A stretch of 64,000 nt of DNA from Aromatoleum evansii (GCF_012910805.1 NZ_WTVK01000024.1:1-64000), one strand, 5' to 3'. Positions 26,767 to 36,467 are shown, counted from the first letter of the stretch. Numbers and translations: made by a program. The notes: generated by a model not told the origin, from the sequence alone.

Positions 26767-27993
26767 ATGAAGCGGCTTTCGCCCCACGCGGATACGGACA
26801 TCCACCTGCTGCTGATGGCTGCGGTGTTCGCGGTGTTCATGGGCTACGGCGCCCTGCTGCCGGTGCTCGCGCCTTTCATCGAGCATCTCGCGGACAAAGG
26901 TGGCCGTTACGACGTGTCGTGGCATGCGGGCATGCTGACGGGCGTGTACACGCTGGCGCTGTTCGCGTTCGCTCCCGTCTGCGGACGACTGTCCGACCGC
27001 GCCGGCCAGCGGCCGGTTCTGCTGACGGGGCTGGCGGGCTACGTGGTGACACTGCTCCTGTTCGGGCTGTCTCTGAGCCTGGGGCAGGCCTATGCCATGC
27101 GTATCGCCAGCGGCGTCTTCGCCGCGGCCGTATTACCGGTGGCCATGGCTTTCGCAGGGGCCAGCCACCCCACTGAGCGGCGCGCACGCCGCTTCGCCTG
27201 GTTGAGCGCGGCCTCAGGCCTGGGACTGCTGGCGGGGCCGGCCTTGAGCGGCATCACGACTCGGGAGGGGGCGGGATCGGGCGACGCCGACCTATGGCAC
27301 GTGGCGCTAGCCTCGCCCTTCGGCGTTGCCGCGATTTTGGGCGCGGTCGTTTGGCTCACGCTGTTCTTTCGCCTGCCGCGCGGGGCGAGGGGCGAAGTAC
27401 CGGCCGCGCCGGACGCTGCGCGCGGGCGGCCGACATTGTTTCTCATGGTGCTGCTGCTCATGTTCGGGCTCGGCGCTTTCGAGGTCGCCATCGTGCTGCG
27501 CGCCCAGCGCCTGCTCGGGCTGACGCCCGCCGCCATCAGCGTCATGTTCATGGAATGCAGCGTGGTGATGATCGCGGCCCAGATTGCCGTCTTCTGGTCT
27601 TCGCCCTCACGGCTTTACGGCCCACTCCTGACGGTATCGGGCTTCGTGGCAATGGCGGGCGGCATGGCCTTGCTGCCATACAGCGACAGCTATCTGGCTC
27701 AGGTGGGCCTGGTCGGGATGATCGCCGCCGCCTCAGGCATTCTCATTCCTCTCCTGAGTTATCGCGTTTCCCAAGACGCCGGCGACAACCAGGGTGCGGC
27801 CTTGGGCAAAAGCGTGGCGGCGGGAAATCTGGGACAGGCGGCGGGCTCGTTTGCCGCCGGCGTGCTGTTCGACGTGCGTCCCGAGGCGCCGTTCTGGCTG
27901 GGTGCGGGGCTGCTGCTTGCGGCCGCGCTTGCCGCCGCACGGTTGGCTGCGAGCGGTGTGCCTCTGCAACCGAACGAGGAGGGGAGGGGGTGA
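26767..27993 (+). CDS. major facilitator superfamily transporter
   Basis: About 408 residues with twelve hydrophobic helices. The loop 2-3 signature is GRLSDRAGQRPVLLTG, and YGALLPVLAPFIEHLADKGG follows helix 1. Later helices include LFLMVLLLMFGLGAFEVAIV and FVAMAGGMALLPYSDSYLAQ. MFS members move small solutes using the proton gradient; the substrate cannot be inferred. A GTG at 26755 is an alternative start. It sits between the YHS-like and DUF5676-like genes in the same orientation. Confidence 0.85.
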   Translation: MKRLSPHADTDIHLLLMAAVFAVFMGYGALLPVLAPFIEHLADKGGRYDVSWHAGMLTGVYTLALFAFAPVCGRLSDRAGQRPVLLTGLAGYVVTLLLFGLSLSLGQAYAMRIASGVFAAAVLPVAMAFAGASHPTERRARRFAWLSAASGLGLLAGPALSGITTREGAGSGDADLWHVALASPFGVAAILGAVVWLTLFFRLPRGARGEVPAAPDAARGRPTLFLMVLLLMFGLGAFEVAIVLRAQRLLGLTPAAISVMFMECSVVMIAAQIAVFWSSPSRLYGPLLTVSGFVAMAGGMALLPYSDSYLAQVGLVGMIAAASGILIPLLSYRVSQDAGDNQGAALGKSVAAGNLGQAAGSFAAGVLFDVRPEAPFWLGAGLLLAAALAAARLAASGVPLQPNEEGRG

Positions 27994-28068
27994 AGGAGCA
28001 CAGTGCAGTGCGCTATGGATCCCCTGCCCGCGGCGGCAGGGAGTCCGGCAACCGTTAGAGGTGGCGTT

Positions 28069-28326
28069 ATGCTGAGCCTGAAAGTCGTTGCTGTCGCCTT
28101 GGGTATTTGGACCGCGTTCACTTTCGTTCTGTGCGTGGCGTACGGGCTGGCGATGCCCGTGAGCATTCACATGCGTGCGTTCTTGGAGCAGATGCTGCCC
28201 GGCTTAAAATGGCTGAGCTGGCCGGCGTTCGTACTGGGACTCGGAGAGAGTTTCGCGTACGGCGTCTATGCCGGCCTCGCCTATGTGCCGATCCACAACT
28301 TCCTGCAGCAGCGGTGGGGCGCATGA
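28069..28326 (+). CDS. DUF5676-like small inner-membrane protein
   Basis: 85 residues with two hydrophobic helices (VVAVALGIWTAFTFVLCVAY and FVLGLGESFAYGVYAGLAYV) joined by a loop with HMRAFLEQMLPGLKWL. The arrangement resembles DUF5676 proteins. Its TGA overlaps the ATG of the FtsH-like gene (ATGA), so the two are translationally coupled and may act together in the membrane. Confidence 0.75.
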   Translation: MLSLKVVAVALGIWTAFTFVLCVAYGLAMPVSIHMRAFLEQMLPGLKWLSWPAFVLGLGESFAYGVYAGLAYVPIHNFLQQRWGA

Positions 28327-30254
28327 TGGAAAAGCGCCAGGTCTTTTCCCTGTGGTACTTCCTGGGTGCCTTCGCCGTGCTGTTGTTGATCCAGAGTGTG
28401 CTGTTCCCCACGCATACGGAGACGCTGGCCTACAGCGACTTCAAGATGCTGCTCAAGGCGGGGAAGGTCGCCGATCTCGCAGTGGCTGCGGACAAGATCA
28501 CCGGCACGCTCAAGACGGAAGGGCTCGAAGACACGCTGCCGCCGGAAAAGATCGGCGAACGCCAGCGCCTTGGCGGCGGACAGCACCGTTTCGTCACGCT
28601 GCGGGTAGACGATCCCAGCCTGGTGAAGGACCTAGAGTCGGCGGGTGTGCGCTTTGCGGGCTACGTCGAGAGCAAGCTGCTGGCCACCGTCCTGTCGTGG
28701 GTCGTGCCGGTGCTGATCTTCGTCGGCCTGTGGGGCTTCCTGATGAAGCGCATGGGGCCGGGCGGAGGGCTGATGGAGATCGGCAAGAGCAAGGCCAAGG
28801 TCTACATGGAAAAGGAGACCGGAGTCACGTTCGACGATGTGGCGGGCATCGACGAGGCGAAGGAAGAGCTGCGCGAGATTGTCGAATTTCTGCGCACGCC
28901 GCAGCGTTACCGCCGCCTGGGCGGGAAGATCCCCAAGGGCGTGCTGATCGTAGGGGCGCCCGGCACCGGCAAGACGTTGCTGGCCAAGGCGGTGGCCGGC
29001 GAGGCAGGGGTGCCTTTCTTCTCGATGAGCGGCTCGGATTTCGTCGAGATGTTCGTCGGCGTGGGGGCGGCGCGGGTGCGCGATCTATTCAAGCAGGCGG
29101 AGGAAAGGGCACCTTGCATCATCTTCATCGACGAGTTGGACGCCCTGGGCAAGGCGCGTGGCATCGGCATCATGGGTGGCCACGACGAGCGCGAGCAGAC
29201 GCTGAACCAGCTCCTGGTGGAGATGGACGGTTTCGACACCAACAAGGGCGTGATTATCATGGCCGCCACCAACCGCCCCGAGATCCTCGACCCGGCGTTG
29301 CTGCGCCCGGGCCGTTTCGATCGTCACGTCGCCCTGGACCGCCCCGACCTGCGCGGCCGCGAGAAGATCCTGCGGGTGCACGCCAAGCATGTCACCTTGG
29401 CTGGCGACATCGATCTCGCCGTGGTGGCCGCGAAGACGCCGGGGTTCGCAGGCGCCGACTTGGCCAATCTCGTGAACGAGGCGGCGCTGCTTGCCGCCCG
29501 CAAGGGCAAGGATGCGGTCGAGATGGTCGATTTCGATGAGGCCCTGGACCGCATTGTGGCGGGTATCGAGAAGAAGAACCGGCTGATCAATCCCAAGGAG
29601 AAGGAAACGGTGGCCTATCACGAGGCGGGTCACGCGTTGGTGGCCGAGGACCGGCCCCGCACGGATCGGGTGACCAAGATATCCATCATCCCCCGCGGCG
29701 TGGCCGCCCTGGGCTACACGCAACAGACGCCGGGTGAGGACCGCTATCTGGCGACGAGAGCTGAACTGCTCGAGCGCATCGACGTGTTGCTGGGCGGCCG
29801 GGTGGCGGAGGAAATCGTCTTTGGCGATGTATCCACCGGCGCGCGAAATGACCTGCAGCGGGCGACCGATCTTGCGCGCCAGATGGTCACCCAGTATGGC
29901 ATGAGCGACCGACTGGGGCTGGCGACGCTGGACGAGGCGCGCGCCGCTCTGTTCCTCGACGGACCGGTGATGCCAGGGCGCAAGGAGTACAGCGAACACA
30001 CGGCCGAAGCCATCGACCAGGAGGTGAGACAGCTCCTCGCCGATGCCCATGCCCGGGTGAGCGATACGTTGAGTGGGCGGCGCGCGCAGTTGGACGCCTT
30101 GGCGCACCTGCTTCTGGAAAACGAAATCGTGGACCGGGCGGAGCTGGACCAGCTGCTGGCCGCAGGCGACGACGGACCGCGATCGGCGCGACAGGAGCCC
30201 GCCGAAGCAGCGGTGCTAAACCCGATATCGAACCGATCGGAGAATCCAGAATGA
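28323..30254 (+). CDS. ftsH: FtsH-family ATP-dependent membrane zinc protease
   Basis: 643 residues, normal for FtsH. Two helices near residues 8-28 and 121-140 flank a periplasmic segment ([18 protein letters not shown]). The AAA domain has Walker A GAPGTGKT at 211-218, Walker B IIFIDE at 266-271, and the second region of homology [19 protein letters not shown] near 315-333. The zinc motif HEAGH is at 433-437. FtsH degrades misfolded membrane proteins. The sequence differs from typical housekeeping FtsH (for example a shortened [16 protein letters not shown] loop), so it is probably an accessory copy. The stop overlaps the DUF3141 start (ATGA). Confidence 0.93.
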   Translation: MMEKRQVFSLWYFLGAFAVLLLIQSVLFPTHTETLAYSDFKMLLKAGKVADLAVAADKITGTLKTEGLEDTLPPEKIGERQRLGGGQHRFVTLRVDDPSLVKDLESAGVRFAGYVESKLLATVLSWVVPVLIFVGLWGFLMKRMGPGGGLMEIGKSKAKVYMEKETGVTFDDVAGIDEAKEELREIVEFLRTPQRYRRLGGKIPKGVLIVGAPGTGKTLLAKAVAGEAGVPFFSMSGSDFVEMFVGVGAARVRDLFKQAEERAPCIIFIDELDALGKARGIGIMGGHDEREQTLNQLLVEMDGFDTNKGVIIMAATNRPEILDPALLRPGRFDRHVALDRPDLRGREKILRVHAKHVTLAGDIDLAVVAAKTPGFAGADLANLVNEAALLAARKGKDAVEMVDFDEALDRIVAGIEKKNRLINPKEKETVAYHEAGHALVAEDRPRTDRVTKISIIPRGVAALGYTQQTPGEDRYLATRAELLERIDVLLGGRVAEEIVFGDVSTGARNDLQRATDLARQMVTQYGMSDRLGLATLDEARAALFLDGPVMPGRKEYSEHTAEAIDQEVRQLLADAHARVSDTLSGRRAQLDALAHLLLENEIVDRAELDQLLAAGDDGPRSARQEPAEAAVLNPISNRSENPE

Positions 30255-32014
30255 ATAAGGCATCGACTAAGACCCCTAAGGCACCGGAGATATGGCCGGA
30301 TACCTCGACTGCCGGCACGTTGCCGGTTCCGCCATCGTCCGTGCCTGGACAGGCGACCGCCCTTGCCGAGGCCGCGTCCCTATGGATGGCGCCGTGGCGA
30401 TATCAGATCGACTGCTGGCAGCGCACGGTGCTGTTTCTCGACGCCCTGCGGCAACGCGCCGACAACATGCTGCAGCACGAGCAGGCGGGCCTGCCGCCAC
30501 TCCTCGACTTCGACTACGAAACCCTCCTCGACGCACGCCGCTTCGAACGCCCGTCGAACTACGCCCTGCTGCGGATCACCGACACGGGGGGCGATCGCCA
30601 CGAACACTGCTTGGACGACACCAAGCGCCCGTTGATCGTTGTCGATCCGCGCGCCGGCCACGGTCCGGGTATCGGCGGCTTCAAACGCGACTCCGAGGTG
30701 GGGATGGCCTTGCACGAGGGGCACGCGGTCTATTTCGTGATGTTCTATCCTGAGCCGTGTCCGGGGCAGACCCTGGCTGACGTGCTGCATGCCCTGCGCC
30801 GCTTCGTGGAGGAGGTGAGCCGACGCCACGGTGGCCGCGCGCCGGTGCTGTACGGCAACTGCCAGGCTGGTTGGGCCGTCACCCTGCTGTCGGCGGGATG
30901 CGTCGGGCTCGCCGGGCCGGCGGTGCTCAACGGCTCGCCCCTGTCCTACTGGGCCGGTGCCGCCGACGTGAACCCGATGCGCCTGGCCGGCGGCTTCGTC
31001 GGCGGCGTGTGGCCCGTGCACTTCCTCGCCGATCTGGGCAACGGCAGCTTCGACGGTGCCTGGCTGGTGCAGAATTTCGAAGCCCTCAATCCCGCCCACT
31101 CGCTGTGGGACAAACTCAACCATGTCTTCGCCAACATCGATGACGAACGGGAGCGGTTTCTCGATTTCGAGCGCTGGTGGTCGGGCTTCTACTTCCTGGG
31201 CCGCGAGGAAATCGTCGCCATCGTCGAGAACCTGTTCGTCGGCAACAAGCTCGAGCGTGGCGAGATGCGGATCTGCCATGGCTGCGTTATCGACCTCAGG
31301 CACATTCGCAATCCGCTGCTGATCTTCGCCTCCAGCGCCGACAACATCACCCCACCACATCAGGCGCTGAACTGGATTCCGACGATCTATCCGACGACCG
31401 CAGACCTCAAAGGCGCAGGCCAGCGGATCGTCTATCTGCTCAATCCCCATGTCGGCCACCTCGGCATCTTCGTTTCGGCGAGCGTCGCCCGCCTGGAACA
31501 TAGGGCGATCCTGGAATCGGTGAACGAGTTGGAGGGACTGGCGCCGGGCCTCTACGAGATGCGGATCGTCAACCCGACCGGCGATCCGGACTGCCGCAAG
31601 CCGCAGTACGCGGTCGTGTTCGCGGAGCGCCGCGTGGAAGACATCCGCTTCGATTATCCGCGCAAGGCGTTCGAGACCGTGCGGCTGATTTCCGAGCTCA
31701 ATGAGTCGCACTACCGCGGCTTCGTCAGTCCGTGGGTACAGGCGGTCGCCACGCCGTGGACGGCGACGGCGCTGAAGTGGCTGCATCCGATGCGCACGAG
31801 CCGCTACCTGTTCTCGGAGAAGTTCTGCCCTTGGATGAAGGCGATGGAAACGCTGGCTCCCTGGGTGCGCGAGCACCGCTGGCCGGTGGACGCCGACAAT
31901 CCGTGGCTGGTGGGCGAGCAGGCGGCGAGCCGAATGATCTCCAATGGGTTGGACGCGTATCGCAGGTGGCGGGATGAGACGCAGGAGGCGATGTTCGCAG
32001 CGCTGTTCGGCTGA
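30251..32014 (+). CDS. DUF3141 alpha/beta-hydrolase-like protein
   Basis: 587 residues, overlapping ftsH by 4 bp. The N-terminal region (MAPWRYQIDCWQRTVLFLDA, LRQRADNMLQHE) resembles PHA-synthase-associated helices. The hydrolase part has VDPRAGHGPGIGGFKRDSEV and YGNCQAGWAVTLLSAGCVG, where GNCQAG occupies the nucleophile-elbow position with Cys as the candidate nucleophile as in PhaC. Late FASSADNITPPHQALNW and NPHVGHLG supply the expected Asp and His. DUF3141 proteins have no settled function; a role in polyester or acyl metabolism is plausible. Confidence 0.88.
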   Translation: MNKASTKTPKAPEIWPDTSTAGTLPVPPSSVPGQATALAEAASLWMAPWRYQIDCWQRTVLFLDALRQRADNMLQHEQAGLPPLLDFDYETLLDARRFERPSNYALLRITDTGGDRHEHCLDDTKRPLIVVDPRAGHGPGIGGFKRDSEVGMALHEGHAVYFVMFYPEPCPGQTLADVLHALRRFVEEVSRRHGGRAPVLYGNCQAGWAVTLLSAGCVGLAGPAVLNGSPLSYWAGAADVNPMRLAGGFVGGVWPVHFLADLGNGSFDGAWLVQNFEALNPAHSLWDKLNHVFANIDDERERFLDFERWWSGFYFLGREEIVAIVENLFVGNKLERGEMRICHGCVIDLRHIRNPLLIFASSADNITPPHQALNWIPTIYPTTADLKGAGQRIVYLLNPHVGHLGIFVSASVARLEHRAILESVNELEGLAPGLYEMRIVNPTGDPDCRKPQYAVVFAERRVEDIRFDYPRKAFETVRLISELNESHYRGFVSPWVQAVATPWTATALKWLHPMRTSRYLFSEKFCPWMKAMETLAPWVREHRWPVDADNPWLVGEQAASRMISNGLDAYRRWRDETQEAMFAALFG

Positions 32015-32100
32015 AAATCACACGACCGCAGCACCGCGGTTCGGCACCGCGGCGCGGCCATTGCCGGCAGCGCCGACAACGGTTTGTTTGGGAGAGTACC

Positions 32101-32589
32101 GTGAAAGATAAGGAACCGGTCAAGGATGTGGTGTGTGGCATGTTGGTGGATTCCGCCGGCTTCGCCACCGAGTATCAGGGCAGCCATTTCGCATTCTGCT
32201 CGCCGCAATGCCGCGAGCGTTTTCTCGCCAACCCCCATCTGTATGTCGGCTTGCCCGGCCGTCCGGCACCGAAACAACGCGGAGAAACGGTGCTCAAGCG
32301 TCGGCGCTTCGCGCTCGACGCGGCCCTTGACGCGGACCAGGCCGACACCGTGAGCGCGCAAGTGGGCGCGCTGATGGGAATCAAGACAGTGGAGGTGTGC
32401 GGTGACGAGGTGGTCGTGACCTATGATCTGTTGCAGACGACCGCTGTGCAGGTCGAGGCGGCCTTCGAGGAGGCCGGCGCACGGCTGGGCGGAGGGTGGG
32501 CCGAGCGATTGCGTCGCGGCTTTGTGCACTACACGGAAGAGTGCGAGATTGGGCACCTGCAGGTCGACCGCCCGTCCGGCTGTCATTGA
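32101..32589 (+). CDS. YHS-domain protein with C-terminal metal-associated-like domain
   Basis: 162 residues from a GTG at 32101 (GGGAGAG upstream). The N-terminus has a classic YHS motif, KDVVCGMLVDSAGFATEYQG and FAFCSPQCRERFLANPHLYV, retaining all three Cys expected to bind metal. The second half (ALDADQADTVSAQVGALMGI, KTVEVCGDEVVVTYDLLQTT) resembles the fold of HMA-type domains without the usual CxxC. It is probably a cytoplasmic metal-binding protein. It closes the cassette that begins at 22389. Confidence 0.8.
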   Translation: MKDKEPVKDVVCGMLVDSAGFATEYQGSHFAFCSPQCRERFLANPHLYVGLPGRPAPKQRGETVLKRRRFALDAALDADQADTVSAQVGALMGIKTVEVCGDEVVVTYDLLQTTAVQVEAAFEEAGARLGGGWAERLRRGFVHYTEECEIGHLQVDRPSGCH

Positions 32590-32789
32590 CTGGGAGGCGG
32601 CCATGCATCCCGCGTCATCTGCAAGTCATGTTTTGTCATCCATGCACAAGCATGGTCGAGCGTGGATGGGGATAGTAGCGAGCACGTCGTCGGAACTGCT
32701 TTGACGCCTGTACGCGATGCACTGGCGGTCCCTTCAGGGAGCTTTCCGCCCAAGCGAAAGGTTTGTCACAAGCGAGCGAATCAGGAAGC

Positions 32790-33452
32790 GTGCTCGACGG
32801 CGACAAGAGCGCGCCCTCGCGCGAGCTGGCGAGCCGGTTCGCAGCGCCCTTTTACCTTATGCACGGCACGGTCGAAAAACCGGGAACGGGCATCCGGATG
32901 CTCGACCGTGGCGAGGTGATAGTCACGATGGACATTCCGCCCGGCTTCGAGAAGTCGCTGCTGCGCGGTGAGCCGGCCGCCGTGCGTCAGCAGGTCGATA
33001 CCACCAATTCGTCGCTCAGCCTGCTCGCCGCGGCCTACGCGGAACAAATCACGAGCCGGTTTGGAACCGATCTGGCGCTCGCCCGCCTGGGCCCGGGCCC
33101 CGGCAGCCTCGACGCACAGCCGGTCATCCGAGACGAGCAGCGCGCGTGGTTCAACCCCAATCAGGACAACGCCTGGTTCTTCTCGATCTCCGAACTGCTG
33201 ATGATGACCGCGCTGCTGACGATCATGCTGCCAAGCGGGCTTCATGTGATCGTGCTGTTCGATCCGCTCGCCCACTACATCGACGCGACCTACAGCATCC
33301 CGCTGCGCGGCGCCGGGCTCGATCTGGTGTGGGATTCCGTGCTGGCGTTGGCCCTGCTGGGTGGAACCGAATTCGGCGTCGGCGTCTGGCGCTTTCGGCG
33401 GCAATTCGAGTGGGCAAGCGCATCGGCGGGGTGCGGAAACGAACCGGGATGA
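32790..33452 (+). pseudogene. internally deleted ABC-2 type permease
   Basis: The frame reads VLDGDKSAPSRELASRFAAP, IRMLDRGEVIVTMDIPPGFE and FNPNQDNAWFFSISELLMMT, the periplasmic part and third helix of YhhJ/YbhR-type permeases, then jumps after LTIMLP straight to the C-terminal VIVLFDPLAHYIDATYSIPL and WRFRRQFEW. Roughly the region encoding the cytoplasmic loop and three middle helices is missing in frame. The first helix and start are also absent. It cannot be a working exporter subunit. Intact relatives lie at 56507-58776. Confidence 0.75.
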
Positions 33453-33489
33453 CCGACGCAGCGAAAAATTTTGATGTTATAAGCTGCGC

Positions 33490-34095
33490 TCAGACGTCTG
33501 AATCGTCTTTGCCGATCAGCAACTGCGTATCGGACAGGTACTTGTGTTTCGGGATGACCAAGTTCGATGGAGCCGGCACGTGCTTGTAGACGCGGCCCGC
33601 CAGATCGAACTTGGAGCCGTGGCAGGGGCAATAGTACCCGCCGGACCAGGTCTTGCCCAAGTCTCGTGGCGCCACTTCCGGACGGAAGGTTGGGACGCAG
33701 CCCAGATGGGTGCAAAGGCCGACGGCGACGAAAATTTCCGGCTTGATGGAACGCGCCGCATTCTGACAATAGGGCGGCTGCTGCTGTTTCACCGAGGCGG
33801 GGTCGAGCAGCTGATCGTCGATGTCGTCGAGCCGTTCGATCATTTCCGGCGTGCGCCGCAGAATCCACACCGGCTGGCCGCGCCATTCGACGGTGGTCAT
33901 CTCGCCGTCGCGCAGCTTGGCAATGTCCGCTTCCACGGGAGCGCCGAGTGCCCTGGCCCGCTCGCTCGGAGTCAGGCTGGCAATGAATGGGAGTGCAGTC
34001 GCTGCCACTGCGGCACCTCCCGCTACTGAGGTCGCGACAAGCAAACGGCGGCGCAGGGGATCGGGGTGGCCGTCGGCGTCGTGCTCTGATCCCAT
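33490..34095 (-). CDS. petA: Rieske iron-sulfur subunit of cytochrome bc1 (orphan)
   Basis: 201 residues from the ATG at 34095 (GGGAG upstream). A twin-arginine-type anchor (PLRRRLLVATSVAGGAAVAA) is followed by the Rieske fold with cluster ligands CTHLGC at 128-133 and CPCHGS at 156-161. These bind the 2Fe-2S cluster that takes electrons from quinol. Cytochrome b and c1 genes normally follow petA, but here the downstream region is a decayed permease, so this is a lone copy. It is divergent from the Cyc2-like gene, with two CusR-like boxes between. Confidence 0.9.
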   Translation of the reverse strand: MGSEHDADGHPDPLRRRLLVATSVAGGAAVAATALPFIASLTPSERARALGAPVEADIAKLRDGEMTTVEWRGQPVWILRRTPEMIERLDDIDDQLLDPASVKQQQPPYCQNAARSIKPEIFVAVGLCTHLGCVPTFRPEVAPRDLGKTWSGGYYCPCHGSKFDLAGRVYKHVPAPSNLVIPKHKYLSDTQLLIGKDDSDV

Positions 34096-34272
34096 CGTCA
34101 CATCTCCCATCCGCCACGCGCCCGACCAGACCACGATCGGTCGGATCGCGAAATACCTAAGTCCTGCACCGAGCCATCGTTCTCTCTCGTATGGGAAGGC
34201 TCGCCGTGAGCGGACCTCTTCAATGTCTTCAAATGATGAAAGCGGCTGGCTGACTGCGCCGTGACCACACTA

Positions 34273-34286
34273 TTACATTTTCGTTA
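34273..34286. promoter_or_regulatory. CusR-like box, one mismatch
   Basis: TTACATTTTCGTTA, one mismatch from TTAC-N6-GTAA, 178 bp upstream of petA in the divergent petA/cyc2-like intergenic region. Confidence 0.45.
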
Positions 34287-34434
34287 GCGTCCAGTTATCA
34301 ATGATTGCGTGCTGGGGGATCGGATCGCCACGGCGCGCCAATGACTCATGATCACCCACGCCGATTCGTGCCCCGAATGATGCCGCTGATGAGGCCAACT
34401 GGGTGACTGGGCCTCGCCGCGCCACTGTTTGAAA

Positions 34435-34448
34435 TTACGCCGATGTAA
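34435..34448. promoter_or_regulatory. CusR-like box, full match
   Basis: AATTACGCCGATGTAATGG contains TTAC-N6-GTAA. It lies 234 bp before the Cyc2-like start. Confidence 0.55.
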
Positions 34449-34681
34449 TGGATGCGTCATCGTATTGATGGGATCAGGCGAGCATACTCAGCGCGGGAGG
34501 CAAGGCACACCGACGATGAGAGTTCGTGACGCGGCGGCACCGGTGCGGAAGTCAAGCGCGTCGGCGCGGACCTGACTCGAGGCTCGGCTACACAAGTGCC
34601 AGCGCGATACCGAGGCGGTGATCGAATCGGCCGAAGGACGGAGTAATACCACTCACTACGAACAATAGAATAGGGGGGATC

Positions 34682-36049
34682 ATGATGAGCAAGCGAAAAA
34701 CCACGAGCCTCATCGACACAGTCATACAGACCATCACGACGGGGTTGCTGTTCCTGCTGTTGAGCGCCCCGGCGCAGGCGGTGCCAAGCTTCGGGCGCCA
34801 GACCGGACAGCCATGCGCCGCCTGCCACACCGTTTTCCCTGAGCTTACGTCATTCGGCCGACAGTTCAAGCTACGCGGCTACAGCCTGGGAAATCAGCTC
34901 GACGACAAGAAGTTTCCATTCAACCTGCCGCTGTCGGCTTCGCTGATTGGCTCCCACAGCTCGATTCGCGACACCCGCGCATCCAATCCATCGGAGGACT
35001 TTCCACGTGCTGACGAGACGATTCTGCAGACAGCCGCCGTCTATTATGCCGGCAAGATCACCGACTCCTCCGGCGCCTTTGTCCAGTACGGATACGATGG
35101 CATCGAGCGGCGCTGGGCGATCGAGATGGCCGACATCCGCTATGCGAATGACACGATGCTGGGGGGCAAGGAACTGCTCCTTGGCGTAACGCTCAATAAC
35201 TCCCCTGGAGTGCAGGACATCTGGAACAGCGCCCCGATGTGGTCGTTCCCCCATCTCGAGGACGCAGGCATCATGCCGGAGGTCGCCCCCGTGCTCGACA
35301 TGGCGCTCGCCAGTCAAGTGGCCGGGCTGGGTTTGTACGGTTTTTGGGACAACACGCTGTATGCCGAGGTCGGTGTCTACCGCACTGCCAGGAACGGGTT
35401 GCTACGGCCGTTCAGCGCCGGCGTGCCGACAGAAACCGAGGTCGACCGCAATGCGCCGTACTGGCACCTGATGATCAACCGTGAAATGGGCAATCAGAGC
35501 TTTGCCGCGGGGATCAAGGGGATCATGGTGAATATCTTCCCTGACGCGGATGCGCCGAGCGGTCCGACGGATCGCTTTCGCGACGTGGCTCTGGAAGCCC
35601 AGTACCAGTATGTGGGTGCGGCTCACATCTTCACCGCCGACGCCACCTGGATGCGCGAAACGCGCGATTGGGACGCAAGCTTTCCGATGGGGATGGCCTC
35701 CAACCCATCCGACAAGTTGCGGACATTCAAGGCCAACGTCCATTACTACTGGCAGCGCCGTGTCGGCCTCGGCGTCGGTTACTTCGACACACAGGGTGAT
35801 CGCGATATGCTGAAGTACGGCATGGCCGACGAACCGAGCGCTATGGGCAACGCCAGCGGCAGCCCGCACAACCGTGGCTGGACCGCGGAATTCAACTACC
35901 TGCCGCTCAAGGATATGCAGAACCTGAAGCTCGGACTTCGCTACACTGCGTACACGCGGTTCAACGGTGCACGCAGCGACTACAACGGCTTCGGCCGCGA
36001 CGCGTCAGACAACAACCTGCTCTTCGGCTACGTCTGGCTCATCTTCTGA
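34682..36049 (+). CDS. Cyc2-like outer-membrane monohaem cytochrome-porin fusion
   Basis: 455 residues. After the signal peptide (GLLFLLLSAPAQA) the mature protein starts VPSFGRQTGQPCAACHTVFP, with one haem-binding CxxCH at residues 45-49, then ELTSFGRQFKLRGYSLG. The rest is a predicted porin barrel ending in LLFGYVWLIF with a terminal Phe. This is the layout of Cyc2, the iron-oxidising fused cytochrome-porin, whose haem region has the same FxRQTG-xx-C-xx-CH pattern. Whether this member oxidises iron or another metal cannot be told. A strong AGGGGGG site precedes the ATG at 34682. Confidence 0.8.
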   Translation: MMSKRKTTSLIDTVIQTITTGLLFLLLSAPAQAVPSFGRQTGQPCAACHTVFPELTSFGRQFKLRGYSLGNQLDDKKFPFNLPLSASLIGSHSSIRDTRASNPSEDFPRADETILQTAAVYYAGKITDSSGAFVQYGYDGIERRWAIEMADIRYANDTMLGGKELLLGVTLNNSPGVQDIWNSAPMWSFPHLEDAGIMPEVAPVLDMALASQVAGLGLYGFWDNTLYAEVGVYRTARNGLLRPFSAGVPTETEVDRNAPYWHLMINREMGNQSFAAGIKGIMVNIFPDADAPSGPTDRFRDVALEAQYQYVGAAHIFTADATWMRETRDWDASFPMGMASNPSDKLRTFKANVHYYWQRRVGLGVGYFDTQGDRDMLKYGMADEPSAMGNASGSPHNRGWTAEFNYLPLKDMQNLKLGLRYTAYTRFNGARSDYNGFGRDASDNNLLFGYVWLIF

Positions 36050-36467
36050 ATGAAACTCGAGGGGAGGGCCAGGAGGCAGGAAAAATCTGGCCCAACACTT
36101 CGCACCGGACGATAGCTGCGTTCGGATCTTCAACGGGCCGATCAATACATGAAATTCCCTCGATGCACTCACGCAGATCGTCTCAGGCGGCGTAGGGATG
36201 CTCGACGGTGTCGCTCTGCAACGGACTCCTCGCCTGGGTACGATCGCCTGAGCAGGTACAACTGCGGAGCGCAGGCACTCCGGGATTCATCGAACGCCTA
36301 GTTGGCTCACACACGACGTTTCTCGCCCGGGCTCGGTCGAACTGTGGACCGAGCTGCGTCAAATTACGGTTTCGTTACTCCCTACAGGCCCTGTCCGCTT
36401 GACGGTAGTTGATAGGGAGTAGCCCTGGCGGACCTTCTTTGAGCGGAACGGTCCGTCAGGCGGCTAC
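36050..36467. other. gap without a supported gene
   Basis: No coding sequence is seen. It contains a hairpin at 36066-36093, a one-mismatch CusR-like dyad (TTACGGTTTCGTTA, 36364-36377) and a TACTCCCTA/TAGGGAGTA inverted repeat at 36376-36421. Confidence 0.45.
36066..36093 (+). terminator. hairpin after the Cyc2-like gene
   Basis: GGGCCAG, 14-nt loop, CTGGCCC, 17 bp after the stop. No T tract follows, so terminator function is only suggested. Confidence 0.35.

Larger units (their letters stand above)
34096..34681. other. divergent intergenic region
   Basis: No gene is supported in this 586-bp stretch between petA and the Cyc2-like gene. It contains two CusR-like dyads and is likely to carry both promoters. 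Confidence 0.5.

Noticed and set aside
28107-29539. Long alternative-frame ORFs over ftsH
   Set aside because: Low-complexity Arg/Gly/Ala frames are shadows of the ftsH frame.
32603-32704. 33-codon ORF with a good ribosome-binding site after the YHS protein
   Set aside because: It is short, with no family resemblance or paralogue; it may be a relic start and cannot be supported as a gene.
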